A stretch of 64,000 nt of DNA from Halobacterium sp. CBA1132 (GCF_001485535.1 NZ_BCMZ01000001.1:1426001-1490000); one strand, 5' to 3'. Shown: positions 33,691 through 43,516, numbered from the stretch's first letter. The notes: generated from the sequence alone by a model not told the origin. Translations and numbers: made by a program.

Positions 33691-34541
33691 GTCGTCCGGG
33701 CCCCGTCCAGCTGCGTCGTCGTCAGCCGGACTGTCCCCGGGTTCTCGTCCCATAGTGGTTTCACCTCCGTGAGTGCGTCGTGGTCGCCGACGGCGACGTA
33801 GCTCGGGCCGGTGCCCGAGAGGGACGCCCCGTCGGCGTGCGGGAGGGCGTCCACGATTGGCTCGGTCGGGTGGCCGAGCGCCGCCGCGAACGCCAGGCCG
33901 TTGACGGTCATCGCGGTGCCGTACTCGCCGTCGGCGGCGAGGTCGGCGACGTGGTCGGCCATCGGCGCGATTCGCTCGCAGCGCGCGACGTCGGCGTCCG
34001 CGGAGAACGACTGCTCGGGGGGCGTCCACACGAGCGCCGCCCACTCGACTTCGTCGCGGAACAGCAACTCGTCCTCGCGGTTGTCCGTCATCGTGAGTCC
34101 GCCGAGCATGCTCGCCGAGGCGTCGTCGAACGCACCCGTGACGGTGACGCCGACATCGCGGGCGGCCGCGACGCCGAGGCGTGCGGCGCGCTCGCGGTCG
34201 ACGGACTCGGCTTCGTCGAGCGCGTCCAGCGCCGCCAGCACCGTGGCGTTCGCTGCTGCGCTGGAACTCTTCAGGCCCGACGCCATCGGTATCTCGCTGT
34301 CCGTGTGGACGGTCCCGCCCTCGCCGTGCCCGTACTCGTCGGTCACCAGCGACACGCAGCGCTCCACGAGTGCGGTGTCGGCGTCCGGGTGGTCGGCGAC
34401 GCTACCGGTGACGCCGTCGGCGGCCGCGTCCAGCGACACCTCGGCTGTCACGTCGAAGTCGAGCGCGAACGCCGACCCGATGCCCGTCGCGAGCGCGTTC
34501 AACACGGTGCCCGCGGCTGGCGCTGCTGCACGGCCGTCCAT
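33687..34541 (-). CDS. aroK: Shikimate kinase, archaeal GHMP type
   Basis: This 284-residue enzyme phosphorylates shikimate with ATP. It belongs to the GHMP superfamily used by archaea in place of the bacterial P-loop enzyme. The ATP-binding loop is IPMASGLKSSSAAANATVLA, with DDASASMLGGLTMTDN and the C-terminal GASLSGTGPSYVAVG motif. It is translationally coupled to chorismate mutase by a 4-bp overlap. ATG 34541 (MDGRAAAPAAGT) is preferred to a GTG five codons upstream. Confidence 0.95.
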   Translation of the reverse strand: MDGRAAAPAAGTVLNALATGIGSAFALDFDVTAEVSLDAAADGVTGSVADHPDADTALVERCVSLVTDEYGHGEGGTVHTDSEIPMASGLKSSSAAANATVLAALDALDEAESVDRERAARLGVAAARDVGVTVTGAFDDASASMLGGLTMTDNREDELLFRDEVEWAALVWTPPEQSFSADADVARCERIAPMADHVADLAADGEYGTAMTVNGLAFAAALGHPTEPIVDALPHADGASLSGTGPSYVAVGDHDALTEVKPLWDENPGTVRLTTTQLDGARTT

Positions 34542-34929
34542 GTGTTGTCCTGCCACGGCCCGTATTTACGACTGGCGTTTCGGGCAAGGAGAGCGTGCTC
34601 GACCAGCGGGAGAGCACGTCGAAGCGAACGGCGAGCACCGCGAGCCGTGAGCAGCGTGCCCGAGCGAAGCGAGGGCACGACACGGTGAGCGGTGAACCGC
34701 GAACGTCGAAGCGGGCCGATGTGCTCCGCTGCTCGCACTACTATAGAGGGTCGCCGATGCGGTCGGCCGCTCGCGGGTCGCTGCGCTCCCCGCTCGCGTA
34801 AACGTGGTCTCCCTGCGGTCGACCACGCTGCTCACGCATCGCTACGCTCCGCGTTCGCTTCGGCGTGGTGTGCCGCCGGCGCACCACGCAAACGGCGCCC
34901 TTTTCCACGCCCGCCCGCAACGCTGGAAC
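34542..34929. other. Gene-free stretch of short inverted GC-rich repeats
   Basis: There is no convincing gene in these 388 bp. They are full of short imperfect inverted repeats such as GCTCGC/GCGAGC and CGAGCGAAGCGAGGG. This texture is frequent between haloarchaeal genes. It must also hold the promoters of divergent aroK and the DUF5796-like gene. Confidence 0.6.
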
Positions 34930-35367
34930 ATGAGCGCCCGCAACGACATCGCGCCGAGCACTCTCGGCGTCGACCTCGAAGAGGAGGGCGTCTACGTCGA
35001 GTACACGGACGGCCGCCGCACGTTCTACAACGGCGTCCCGGAGAAAGTCCACGGGACGGTGCGGTGCCGGCCGGGCAAGGACGTCCACGTCCTCGTCACG
35101 GACCCGACGGAGACCGAGGGCGTCCTCGTGTACGTGAACGACCGGAAGACCCACGACGAGATTCTCGAATCGACCGGCGTCGGCCGCGTGCTGTTGGACC
35201 CCGACGAGGCGGAGGAACTGTTCCCGGGCGTGACCGTGCGCGCCGACGGGTACGCGATAGAAATCGAAGCCGACCCCGAGGAGGCGCGGGGCCGCGTGTT
35301 CGTCTTCGAGGAGGACGAGCTCGGCGAGCGCTCGTTCGAGTTGTTCGCTGCCGACGGGGACGAGTAG
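34930..35367 (+). CDS. DUF5796-like haloarchaeal protein
   Basis: This 145-residue acidic beta-rich protein resembles the haloarchaeal DUF5796 family: LGVDLEEEGVYVEYTDGRRT, then FYNGVPEKV, HVLVTDPTETEGVLVYVND and SFELFAADGDE. No catalytic residues are evident. The ATG at 34930 is the first in frame after the repeat-rich stretch. Function is unknown. Confidence 0.8.
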   Translation: MSARNDIAPSTLGVDLEEEGVYVEYTDGRRTFYNGVPEKVHGTVRCRPGKDVHVLVTDPTETEGVLVYVNDRKTHDEILESTGVGRVLLDPDEAEELFPGVTVRADGYAIEIEADPEEARGRVFVFEEDELGERSFELFAADGDE

Positions 35368-35382
35368 CCAGCGCCGGGCCCG

Positions 35383-35517
35383 CTACTGGAGGTACGAGGG
35401 GGCTTCGGCGTCACAGTTCTGTTCGTGCTGTTCGGCGTCCCCCGGGTCGTCGAACATCAGCCCGCACTCTTCGCAGCGGTACCAGAGCATGTCGTCTCGC
35501 TCAGTCTCCTCGACCAT
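35383..35517 (-). CDS. 44-aa C2HC zinc-finger protein (DUF7128-like)
   Basis: This small gene encodes MVEETERDDMLWYRCEECG, then LMFDDPGDAEQHEQNC and ends PSYLQ. The pattern C-x2-C...H-x4-C is a single zinc finger. A TTTTTA box on the minus strand (35546-35541) lies 29 nt before the ATG, supporting a leaderless transcript. It resembles the haloarchaeal DUF7128 group. Role is unknown; single-finger microproteins of this class are candidates for nucleic-acid or protein contacts. Confidence 0.82.
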   Translation of the reverse strand: MVEETERDDMLWYRCEECGLMFDDPGDAEQHEQNCDAEAPSYLQ

Positions 35518-35699
35518 GCTTGGAGTTCCGTCGTCCGAGCTAAAAACCGTTGCCCCGGTGAGATGCCGGCCTCACTGCCGTTAGTTCGCCGACGGATTCG
35601 GTCTTCTCGCGGAACTCGGGTCGTCGAATTAGCAGTAGTTGAAAACACGGTTACTTTATTCGGCGTAGGGGGTGAAACAGCCGCTACGTTCGGGTAAAC

Positions 35700-35850
35700 A
35701 GCTGAACGACGAGCATTCGCGCGAACGGAGTGAGCGCGATTCACTGAACGCGAGGCGGAGCCGAGCGTTCAGCCTTTTTAGCGTAGATTTTTCGCCGAGC
35801 GGTTCGCGAGTGGAGCGAGCGCACCCGAGGCGCAAAAAGGTACGTGGGCA
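35700..35850. repeat. Intergenic short inverted-repeat cluster
   Basis: This stretch contains repeats built on GCGAACGGAGTGAGCGC and GCGAGTGGAGCGAGCGC with poly-T/poly-A borders (CCTTTTTAGCG, GCGCAAAAAGG). It is non-coding and MITE-like in texture. The rest of 35518-35923 shows nothing else recognisable. Confidence 0.55.
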
Positions 35851-35923
35851 CACCTACTTACCGATTCGGCCCTGTCAGTTTCAGGGGCCGGTCTGAATAC
35901 ATAAACCGCGCTAGCAACTACTG

Positions 35924-36481
35924 TTAGGGCCGCAGGCACCGCTCGGGGTCGAACGGCAGCCCGAGGTAGTCGAAGATATCGCGCCACCGGCCGACGTCGT
36001 CCTCGTCGAGGATGCAGGGCGCGTAGCCGGCGTTCAGGTACAGCGAGAGCGCCGGATAGCGGTCGGGTTCGACGCCGGCGCGCACGCTGTCGTAGCCCGC
36101 GTCCAGCAGCCGGCGGGTGGCGGCGGCAGCGAGCGCGCGCCCCAATCCCTCGCGGCGGTGTTCTGGGGCGACGACGAGCGACGATAGCGCGCCGCCGAAC
36201 GGGAAGCGGTGGTCGCCCGCGTTCGGGTCGTGGACGGCCGAGCACGTCCCGACGACGGCGTTCGTCGCGCGCTCGACGGCGACGAACGAGCCGTTCGGCA
36301 GCACGCGGTCCCGGAACGAGTCGACGTCCGCGTCCCAGCCGGCCGTTCCGAGCAACTCCTCGACCGCTCGGCGGTCCCGACCGGTGAGGCTGCTCGTGCG
36401 GAGCGCGTACCCGTCGGGCACGTCGACGTCGGGCGGTCGCAGGCCGTTCGGCCACAGTACGTAGCGCGTGTCCTCGCTCAT
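35924..36481 (-). CDS. GNAT family N-acetyltransferase
   Basis: This 185-residue protein has the acetyl-CoA loop SSLVVAPEHRREGLGRALAA and a C-terminal half with YPALSLYLNAGYAPC, as in GNAT enzymes. An N-terminal substrate lobe (about 1-85) precedes it. The extended frame start MAAMSED would add three residues; ATG 36481 is used. It is divergent from the kinase gene, with 98 bp between them. Substrate is unknown. Confidence 0.88.
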   Translation of the reverse strand: MSEDTRYVLWPNGLRPPDVDVPDGYALRTSSLTGRDRRAVEELLGTAGWDADVDSFRDRVLPNGSFVAVERATNAVVGTCSAVHDPNAGDHRFPFGGALSSLVVAPEHRREGLGRALAAAATRRLLDAGYDSVRAGVEPDRYPALSLYLNAGYAPCILDEDDVGRWRDIFDYLGLPFDPERCLRP

Positions 36482-36579
36482 GGCCGCCACTCGTGGGCGC
36501 GGCGTGGAACGCGTTGCGGTTCCGCCGGGTCGCCGTCAGAATAATCCGACTGGTCGCCGTTCGTGTTGCCGTACCTGGG

Positions 36580-37641
36580 ATGAGCACGGACACCGAACCA
36601 GCGGGGGTCGTCGAGGACGAGTCGTTCTTCCGAACGCTCGTCGAACACGGCTCGGACGCCATCATCAGCATCGACGCGGACAGCACGATTCTGTTCGCGA
36701 ACCGCTCGGTCGAGCGCGTGTTCGGCTACGAGCCCGCGGAACTCGTCGGTGAACCCCTCACCGTGGTGATGCCCGAGCGCTTCCAGGGCGCACACCACGC
36801 CGCAATCGCGGAGTACATCCAGTCGGGCGACCGCACCATCGACTGGAACGACGTCGAACTCCCGGGCGAGCACAAGGACGGCCACGAGGTCCAACTCTCG
36901 ATCACGTTCGAGGAACACCAGTACGACGGCCAGCGCGTGTTCTCCGGCATCATGCGCGACGTCACGGACCGCGTGGAGCGCGAGCAAAAGCTCGAACGGC
37001 AGAACGAGCAACTGGAGCGGTTCGCGGGCATCCTCAGCCACGACCTCCGAGACCCGCTGAACACGGCGCGCGCGCAGGTCGCGCTCGCGAAGAACGCCGA
37101 CGACCCGACGGAGTACCTCGACGAACTCGAACACGTCCACGACCGCATGGGGAACCTCATCGAGGACGTGCTGACGCTCACCAAGCAGGGCCAGACCGTC
37201 GGCGAACCCACGTCCGTGTCGCTGGCCGGCGTCGCCGAGGAGGCGTGGCAGACCGTCGGCAGCCCCGACGGGACGCTCCGCGTCGAAGACGTCGGCGTCG
37301 TGCAGGCGGACCGCGAGCGCCTGCTTTCGCTGTTCGAGAACCTCCTCGGGAACGCCGTCCGCCACGCGGGCGACACCGTCACCGTGGATGTCGGCCCGCT
37401 CGCCGCGGAGTCGGGATTCTACGTCGCTGACGACGGCCCCGGAATCCCGGAGGGCGACCGCGCGGACGTCTTCGATTACGGGTTCACGACCGACACCGAC
37501 GGCACCGGGTTCGGGCTGAACATCGTCGAGAGCATCGCGGACGCCCACGGCTGGACAGTGAGCGTGACCGACAGCGAGAGCGGGGGCGCGCGCTTCGAGT
37601 TCGAGGGCGTCCGCCGGCACGACGAGGACGAGTCAGCGTGA
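36580..37641 (+). CDS. PAS-domain sensor histidine kinase
   Basis: This 353-residue soluble kinase has one PAS domain (about 15-130, DAIISIDADSTILFANRSVE) and HisKA with the phospho-His in FAGILSHDLRDPLNTARAQ. HATPase_c follows, with NLLGNAVRHAG, DDGPGIPEGDR and GTGFGLNIVESIADAHGW. The C-terminal HHHHH-like elements seen in some relatives are absent. A HalX regulator follows 87 bp downstream, so the pair probably forms a two-component system. No membrane segment means a cytoplasmic signal. Confidence 0.93.
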   Translation: MSTDTEPAGVVEDESFFRTLVEHGSDAIISIDADSTILFANRSVERVFGYEPAELVGEPLTVVMPERFQGAHHAAIAEYIQSGDRTIDWNDVELPGEHKDGHEVQLSITFEEHQYDGQRVFSGIMRDVTDRVEREQKLERQNEQLERFAGILSHDLRDPLNTARAQVALAKNADDPTEYLDELEHVHDRMGNLIEDVLTLTKQGQTVGEPTSVSLAGVAEEAWQTVGSPDGTLRVEDVGVVQADRERLLSLFENLLGNAVRHAGDTVTVDVGPLAAESGFYVADDGPGIPEGDRADVFDYGFTTDTDGTGFGLNIVESIADAHGWTVSVTDSESGGARFEFEGVRRHDEDESA

Positions 37642-37728
37642 CTGTTCGAACGCCTGACACCCTGAGGCGGCGCTCCGTCGGCGTGCCACTACATCCAAGT
37701 ACCGTCGCGTCGAAGCAGGAGTCCAGAG

Positions 37729-38319
37729 ATGTCTACTGAGAGCGCCGCGGAGGGAGGCCTCGACCACGACGACCCGGTCGTGTTGGTCGTGGACGACGAG
37801 GCGAACGTCGCGGAAGCCTACGGGCTGTGGCTGCCCGACAACTACGAGGTTCGAACCGCGACGAACGGCGAGCAAGCCCTCGACCAGGCCGACGAGGACG
37901 TCGACGTGGTCCTCCTCGACCGCCACATGCCCGACCTCTCGGGCGACGAGGTGCTCGAACGCCTCCGCGAGCGCGGCCTCGACTGCCGGGTGGCGATGGT
38001 GACCGCCGTCGACCCCGACTTCGACATCGCGGAGATGCCCTTCGACACGTACCTCACCAAGCCCGTCGACCAGGCGGAAATCCAGGACACCGTCGAGAAC
38101 CTCCTCGGGCTGTCGTCGTTCGGCGACCAGTCCCGCCAGTTCTTCGCCGTCTCCCGGAAGATCGCGGCGCTCGAAGACGAGAAGCGCGCGTCCCAACTGG
38201 AAGACAGCGATACCTATCAGCAACTCGTACAGCGACGCGAGGAACTCGACAGCGAACTCGACGACGCCGTCGGCGAGATGGACGACGACGACCTCGAAGC
38301 CGCGTTCCGCGACCTCTGA
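37729..38319 (+). CDS. HalX-domain response regulator
   Basis: This 196-residue regulator has receiver motifs VVDDEANVAEAYG, VVLLDRHMPDLSGDE (phospho-Asp), VTAVDPDFD and YLTKPVDQAE. A HalX helical domain follows (about 130-190). It is closely similar in plan to the regulator at 21654-22223. Its stop is adjacent to the stop of the convergent helicase gene with no spacer, so transcription of the two may interfere. Confidence 0.92.
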   Translation: MSTESAAEGGLDHDDPVVLVVDDEANVAEAYGLWLPDNYEVRTATNGEQALDQADEDVDVVLLDRHMPDLSGDEVLERLRERGLDCRVAMVTAVDPDFDIAEMPFDTYLTKPVDQAEIQDTVENLLGLSSFGDQSRQFFAVSRKIAALEDEKRASQLEDSDTYQQLVQRREELDSELDDAVGEMDDDDLEAAFRDL

Positions 38320-41148
38320 CTACCAGAACGCCTTCGTACGGGCGTACTCCCGTTCGCGTTCGAGGATGTCCCGGTAGAAGTCGGCCTCGTTCTCTCGGTG
38401 GCGGTTGATGACGCGGGCGGCGTTCCGAGGGCCGACGCCGCGCGCGGACAGCGCGATAATCGCTTTCTTGCCGTGGCTCTGGACGATGCTCGCGTTCCGG
38501 AAGACGCGCTCGGTGCGGTCGCGCTGCTCGTCGTCCTTGTCGTCGGCACGCACCGCCTTCACCGCGTCGTCGGCCCACGGCGACAGCGCGGCGACGCGCG
38601 TCGACCCGCAGTGCGGGCACTCGGGTTGGTCGCTGACGCGCCGGACTTTCGTCTCGTGCTCCCAGTCCTCGCAGTGCGTGCAGAACAGTTTCACGCGGTC
38701 GTCCTGAATGCGCTCCCTGACCGCTTGGACGACGCTGGCGTCCGCGTTCTCCGGAGTGAGCAACTCGGACCCCGACGAGCGGCCGCCGACGCCGATGGCC
38801 GTTCGTTCTCCCTCGATGGCGACCTCCAGGTCACCCGACTGAATCGCGTCCAGCACGTCGCTGGTGCGCTTGACATCGAGGTCGGTGTGGAACACCTCGC
38901 GGACTGCCTCGTCGTAGACGGGCGTGTCTTCGAGCGCGCCCAGCAGCCGCGACAGCCCGACGCCGTCTCTGCCCTTCCAACGCTTGAGCGCGCCGAATTT
39001 TGCGGCGACCTGCGCGAGCGTGAATTTCAGCGTCTCGGACTGCTTGAGGCTCAACTCCAGCAGCGGCTCGACGTGCTCGGGGTCGGTCTCACGCAACAGG
39101 TCCACGACGTCGTTCGCGCTGATGCGCGCGGGCACGTCCAACTCGATTCGGTACGGTCCCACGTCCAAGCCCACCGAGGAGCCGGTTCGCTGGCCGAGTA
39201 AGGCCGACAACAACCGGCCCACAGTCTCGTTGGCCTCGTGGCCGAGCGCCGCGTTCACGACGATAGTCTGGCCCTCTTGCTCGACGACGATGCGGTCGTC
39301 GCTGGGCATCGCGTTCCCGCTGTCGACGTGGTACTCGACCTGTTCGAGCGCCTCGCCCGCGGTGTACTCATCCGTCGGGTAGCGCGCCGTGAACTCTCGC
39401 GACACCGCGTCGCGGGTCGCGGCAGCGTCGAACTGGTCGGCCGCGACTTCGCGCATCTCCCCGACCTCCTGGGCGACCTCGTAGGGGACGGGAATCTCCT
39501 GGCCCGTCCACGACGGCACCTCCCCGGCGGGGTCCTCGATGGGGGAGACATTGACTTCCTCCTCTTCCTCGTCGATGTTCGTGATTCGCCACATCTCCCC
39601 GCGCTGGACGAACGTCGCGCCGGGTTCCGCGAAGTTCACGACGAAGCGCTCGTCCAGCGTTCCGACCTGCCGGCCCCCAGCCATGTCGTAGACGGCGTAC
39701 GTCTCCTCGTCGGGAATCATCGAGAGGTTCGCGTAGTAGTACTGCCACGTCCCGCCGGACTTCGAGACGGTGTCGTCGTCCTCGTCCACGTAGACGACGC
39801 GGTTGTTGTGCAGTTCCATCGCCACCTCGCGGAACGTCTCCTCGGCGAGGTCGTGGAACGGGTACGCCCGCGTCACTATCTGGTAGGCGTGGCGCGCGCT
39901 CGTCTCCCCGAAGTCCATCACCACGCCGACGATTTGGTTCGCGACCGTGTCGAGGCTGCCGTGGTGAATCTGCATCGTCTCCACGTCGCCCTCGCCGGCG
40001 CGCCGCGCGATGGCCAGCGCCTCGAACGTGTCGTCCGGACTGCCCGTGATGACAGTGCCGTGGCTCACCTCGTCGCGGCGGTGACCGGCGCGTCCGACGC
40101 GCTGGAGCAGGCGCGCGACCTCCCGGGGCGAGGAGTACTGGACGACGTGGTCGATGCGGCCCACGTCGATGCCGAGTTCCATCGAGGACGTACAGAGCAG
40201 GCCGTCGAGGTCGCCGGCCTTGAACTGGTCTTCGACCTCGATGCGGGCGTCCTTCGAGAGGCTGCCGTGGTGGACGCCAATGTTGGCGTCTAGTTCCTTG
40301 AACCGCGACCCCAGCGCCTCCGCGGTCTGGCGCGTGTTCACGAAGATTAGCGTAGAGTCGTGCTCGTCGACGATTTCCCGGATGGCGCGCACGTGGCTCG
40401 CCATCGACGGCGACGTCATCAGCTCGTTGCTCAGGCGTTCGTCGCCGTCCGTGACTTCGGGCTCCTTGACGGTGAACTCGACTTTCGACGTGACGTCCAC
40501 CTCGACAATCTCACAGCCCCGCCCTCCAGTGAGAAACGCACCAACCTCCTTCGGGTCGCCGACCGTCGCCGAGAGGCCGATTCGCTGGAAGCCCCCCGCG
40601 AGTTCGACGAGGCGCTCCAGCCCAATCGAGAGTTGGGCGCCGCGCTTCGCGCCCGCGAGTTCGTGGACCTCGTCGACGACGACGTGGCGCACGTCCGCGA
40701 GGCCGTCCCGGAGCTTCTCCCCGGTGAGCATCGCCTGCAGCGTCTCGGGCGTCGTCACGAGCACGTCCGGCGGGTCGTCGGCCTGCTTCCCGCGCTGGTA
40801 CTGCGTCGTGTCGCCGTGCCGGACGTCCACGTCGAGGCCGAGCGTCTCCCCCCACCAGTCGAGGCGCTCGCGCATGTCGCGGTTCAACGCGCGTAGCGGC
40901 GTCACGTACAGCGCCGCGAACCCCTCGGGGGCGCCCTCCTCGACGATGCTATTGAGTACGGGCAGCATCGCCGTCTCCGTCTTCCCGGTCCCGGTTGGCG
41001 CGACGACGAGGCCGTTCCGGCCGTCCGCGAGCGCGGGAATCGCGCGGCGCTGTGGCTCCGTCGGCGTCGAGAACCCGTGCTCGGACAGCGCCGCGCGCAC
41101 CTCCTCCCCGAGGTGGGAGAACGCGTCCATCCCCCGCGTCTCAGTCAT
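38320..41148 (-). CDS. Lhr-type DEAD/H-box helicase
   Basis: This 942-residue SF2 helicase has Walker A VVAPTGTGKTETAMLPVL, a DEVHELAG Walker B, motif Ia TPLRALNRD and motif III LSATVGDP. It also shows the C-terminal RecA motifs TLIFVNTRQTAE and QRVGRAGHRRDE, and a long Lhr-core winged-helix region. Near residue 860 a zinc ribbon (CTHCEDWEHE, CPHCGS) is present, and an HhH-like tail (ARGVGPRNAARVI) follows. Lhr helicases unwind forks and hybrids in DNA repair. It lies 61 bp downstream of the RPA-associated phosphoesterase gene on the same strand, so it may be part of the RPA transcription unit. Two start candidates, MTETRG and MDAFSH, are six codons apart. Confidence 0.92.
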   Translation of the reverse strand: MTETRGMDAFSHLGEEVRAALSEHGFSTPTEPQRRAIPALADGRNGLVVAPTGTGKTETAMLPVLNSIVEEGAPEGFAALYVTPLRALNRDMRERLDWWGETLGLDVDVRHGDTTQYQRGKQADDPPDVLVTTPETLQAMLTGEKLRDGLADVRHVVVDEVHELAGAKRGAQLSIGLERLVELAGGFQRIGLSATVGDPKEVGAFLTGGRGCEIVEVDVTSKVEFTVKEPEVTDGDERLSNELMTSPSMASHVRAIREIVDEHDSTLIFVNTRQTAEALGSRFKELDANIGVHHGSLSKDARIEVEDQFKAGDLDGLLCTSSMELGIDVGRIDHVVQYSSPREVARLLQRVGRAGHRRDEVSHGTVITGSPDDTFEALAIARRAGEGDVETMQIHHGSLDTVANQIVGVVMDFGETSARHAYQIVTRAYPFHDLAEETFREVAMELHNNRVVYVDEDDDTVSKSGGTWQYYYANLSMIPDEETYAVYDMAGGRQVGTLDERFVVNFAEPGATFVQRGEMWRITNIDEEEEEVNVSPIEDPAGEVPSWTGQEIPVPYEVAQEVGEMREVAADQFDAAATRDAVSREFTARYPTDEYTAGEALEQVEYHVDSGNAMPSDDRIVVEQEGQTIVVNAALGHEANETVGRLLSALLGQRTGSSVGLDVGPYRIELDVPARISANDVVDLLRETDPEHVEPLLELSLKQSETLKFTLAQVAAKFGALKRWKGRDGVGLSRLLGALEDTPVYDEAVREVFHTDLDVKRTSDVLDAIQSGDLEVAIEGERTAIGVGGRSSGSELLTPENADASVVQAVRERIQDDRVKLFCTHCEDWEHETKVRRVSDQPECPHCGSTRVAALSPWADDAVKAVRADDKDDEQRDRTERVFRNASIVQSHGKKAIIALSARGVGPRNAARVINRHRENEADFYRDILEREREYARTKAFW

Positions 41149-41209
41149 CTCCCGAAGGTAGGGATGCGACCCGAATAAGCACGTTGCCGGGCGAAGGCGC
41201 TGCCGCCGC

Positions 41210-41959
41210 TCAGACGTCGCTGTACCGCCCGAGCCGCGTACCGTCCAACAGGTAGGCTTCCGCGTCCGGGGATGCCGCGGGGAGGAACGGCGCGAGGAAT
41301 CCCTGTCCCTCGACGTTCACCCACGTCCCGCCGGAGAGGTCGTTGGACGCCGGGAACACCGCGAGGTCGCCCTGTACGTCCAGTTCCTCGCCGTGGTACT
41401 CCTCGAACGGCGCGGCGTCCAGCGGGCCGCGAAGCCACGCGCGCTCGACGCGCGTTCCTCCGACCTCGTCTTCGAGCCGAACAGTGGGATGTTCGTGGCC
41501 GACGCAGACCGTCTGGGCTTCCAGCACGTCGGGCGCGGGCCACGTGTGGCCGTGTGCGAGCCCCACGTCGCCGAAGCGCGCGCCCTCCGGGGGCGTCGCG
41601 TCCACGTCGAATTCGTCGGCGAGGCCGCCGTCGTGGTTCCCGACAACGAGCGTCACGGGCACGTCGAGCGCGTCGAACAGCGCCGCGAGTTCCTCGCGCT
41701 CGGCGCCCTCCGGCGTCCCGATTGCGTGCCCGAGGTCACCGAGGAAGACCACGCGGTCCGCTCGCGTCCGCTCCAGCAGGTCGAGGACGCGTTCGCGGCG
41801 CGCCTCGGCGCGGCTCTGGACTTCCAGCCCCTCCCGCCGCAGCGACACCTCGATGCCCGCGTGGTAGTCCGCTACGACGAGCGCGCGCTCGGCGGCGCCG
41901 CCACCGCTAACGTCTGCGACGGCGGCAGGCTCACCGAGAACCGGCTCGACCAGCGGCAT
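41210..41959 (-). CDS. rpe: RPA-associated metallophosphoesterase
   Basis: This 249-residue calcineurin-type phosphoesterase has dimetal motifs LVVADYHAGIE (D-x-H), VVFLGDLGHAIG (GD), VVGNHDGGL (GNHD) and AHGHTWP (GH). Its ATG follows the RPA-associated protein stop with no intervening base (TAG then ATG), which implies coupling. In Haloferax the rpa1 operon ends with an equivalent gene called rpe. Substrate (nucleotide, nucleic acid or protein) is unproven. Confidence 0.88.
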   Translation of the reverse strand: MPLVEPVLGEPAAVADVSGGGAAERALVVADYHAGIEVSLRREGLEVQSRAEARRERVLDLLERTRADRVVFLGDLGHAIGTPEGAEREELAALFDALDVPVTLVVGNHDGGLADEFDVDATPPEGARFGDVGLAHGHTWPAPDVLEAQTVCVGHEHPTVRLEDEVGGTRVERAWLRGPLDAAPFEEYHGEELDVQGDLAVFPASNDLSGGTWVNVEGQGFLAPFLPAASPDAEAYLLDGTRLGRYSDV

Positions 41960-43516
41960 CTAGATGGCTTTCAGGTGGTCGTCGCCGGACTCGTAGCAGC
42001 GCCCGCTCATCAGCGCCTCCTGGATGGCGTCCTCGATTTCGCCCTTGTCGGCGTCCCGCTCGTCGGCCGCCGTCGCGACGACGTTCTCGCGGACCGCGCC
42101 GTCGCCGTCGTCGAGTTCGTCCATCAGCTCCACGACGTAGTCTTCGAGGTCGAGGTCCATCTCCGCGGCCTCGGAGTCCTCGCTGTCCGAGTCAGATTCG
42201 TCGTACTCGTCCTCGGTGAAGTCGTCGAGGTCGTCGCTGTCCTCGACTTGACTCTCGTCGAACGCCTCGTCGTCGGCGTCGAAGTCACCGAGGTCGTCGT
42301 CAGTCGACGCCTCGCCCTCGGCCGGTTCCTCGTCGGGGTCGGGAACGTCGATGTCGGACTCGCCGGCGTCCGGGACTTCCGACCCGGTGGAGAAGCCGAC
42401 GTCGTAGTTCTCCTTGACTTCCTCGCGCTCCTCCTCGGAGAGCTCGTACATCTCGCCGTCCCCGGCCGCCTCGCCGTCCTCGGGCGCGGCCTCCGCGGCC
42501 ACGTCGTCGGGTTCGGGCGTCTCCGCGGCCGGGCCGGGTTCGCTCTCGGGTTTGGGTTCTTCCTCGTCCGGTTCGGCGGCCGACTCGCCGGTTTCGTCGC
42601 CGTCGAAGCCCTCGGCCTCGGGCTCGTCCAGCGCCTCGTCGTCGGCCGCGGTGCCGTCGGGCTGCTCGGCGCCGAACCCTTCGGCTTCCGGCTCCGTGAC
42701 CGGCTCGGCCTCGGTCTCCGACTCGGCTTCACCGCTCGGCTCGGTTTCCTCGTCCTCGCTGGGTTCGCTGTCCACGTCGAGGTCTGCGGCGAACCCGAGG
42801 TCAGCGTCGCCCTCGTCGCTCGGGGAGACGGAGAGTTCACCGACTTCGTCGCGCTCGCCGGCGACGACACGCGCCGCGTCGAGCGCGAGCGTGCGGACCG
42901 CGTCGAGGTACGCCGGCGTCGTGCCGTAGTGGTCCAGCGCCAGCGGGATGCCGGCCGCGAGCCCGGGCTGGACGCCCGCGCCCTCCAGCAGTTCGCGGAG
43001 GTTGTCGCCGCGCTCGACGCCCTCGTGGGCGGCCGCCATCGTCGCCACGCGATCAACGGTCTGCTCGGCCGTCGACACCACCCAACGGTCGCGGGTCTCG
43101 GCGTCGACTTCGCTGACCTCCTCGGGGCGAATCGAGGTGTAAATGACGTCCGCGTCGTCGGGCTGGAACGTACGGGCTTTCCCCGTCACCGCGACGAACG
43201 ACGGCGTGTCCGCGGATTCGAGGGCGGCCAGCGCCTCGGGTTGGTACTGGCCGGCGTAGACGACGAACGCGCCCGTCGGGTCGACGACCCGCGCGCGCAC
43301 CACGTCGTCGCTGACCTGCTCGACTTCGGTGAGTACGCCCACGACGAACACGCGGTTGACGCGCGCGCCGGTCGGCGTCACCACGTAATTCGGCGCGCGC
43401 TCCTCGTCGCTCTCGGCGTAGCTGTAGTCGGCGTCCTCGAACTCCGCGGCGAACAGCCGGTAGGCGACCTCGCGGCGGTTGACCTCCTCGTCCTCGGAGG
43501 AACTCACGCGAACCAC
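41960..43516 (-). CDS. RPA-associated protein (RPAP, COG3390 type)
   Basis: This 518-residue protein has an N-terminal OB-fold region (about 10-150, REVAYRLFAAEFEDADYSYA and RVNRVFVVGVLTEVEQV). A long acidic Glu/Asp/Ser/Pro low-complexity linker follows (about 225-480), then a short C-terminal helical segment (ENVVATAADERDADKGEIED). Haloarchaeal RPAPs bind their cognate RPA. The start is GTG 43516, though GTG 43507 (VSSSEDEE) is nearly as good. It is in the middle of rpa-rpap-rpe. Confidence 0.88.
   Translation of the reverse strand: MVRVSSSEDEEVNRREVAYRLFAAEFEDADYSYAESDEERAPNYVVTPTGARVNRVFVVGVLTEVEQVSDDVVRARVVDPTGAFVVYAGQYQPEALAALESADTPSFVAVTGKARTFQPDDADVIYTSIRPEEVSEVDAETRDRWVVSTAEQTVDRVATMAAAHEGVERGDNLRELLEGAGVQPGLAAGIPLALDHYGTTPAYLDAVRTLALDAARVVAGERDEVGELSVSPSDEGDADLGFAADLDVDSEPSEDEETEPSGEAESETEAEPVTEPEAEGFGAEQPDGTAADDEALDEPEAEGFDGDETGESAAEPDEEEPKPESEPGPAAETPEPDDVAAEAAPEDGEAAGDGEMYELSEEEREEVKENYDVGFSTGSEVPDAGESDIDVPDPDEEPAEGEASTDDDLGDFDADDEAFDESQVEDSDDLDDFTEDEYDESDSDSEDSEAAEMDLDLEDYVVELMDELDDGDGAVRENVVATAADERDADKGEIEDAIQEALMSGRCYESGDDHLKAI

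Noticed and set aside
34542-34929. Short overlapping frames on both strands between aroK and the DUF5796-like gene
   Set aside because: They come from repetitive GC-rich palindromes and have no domain or start-signal support.
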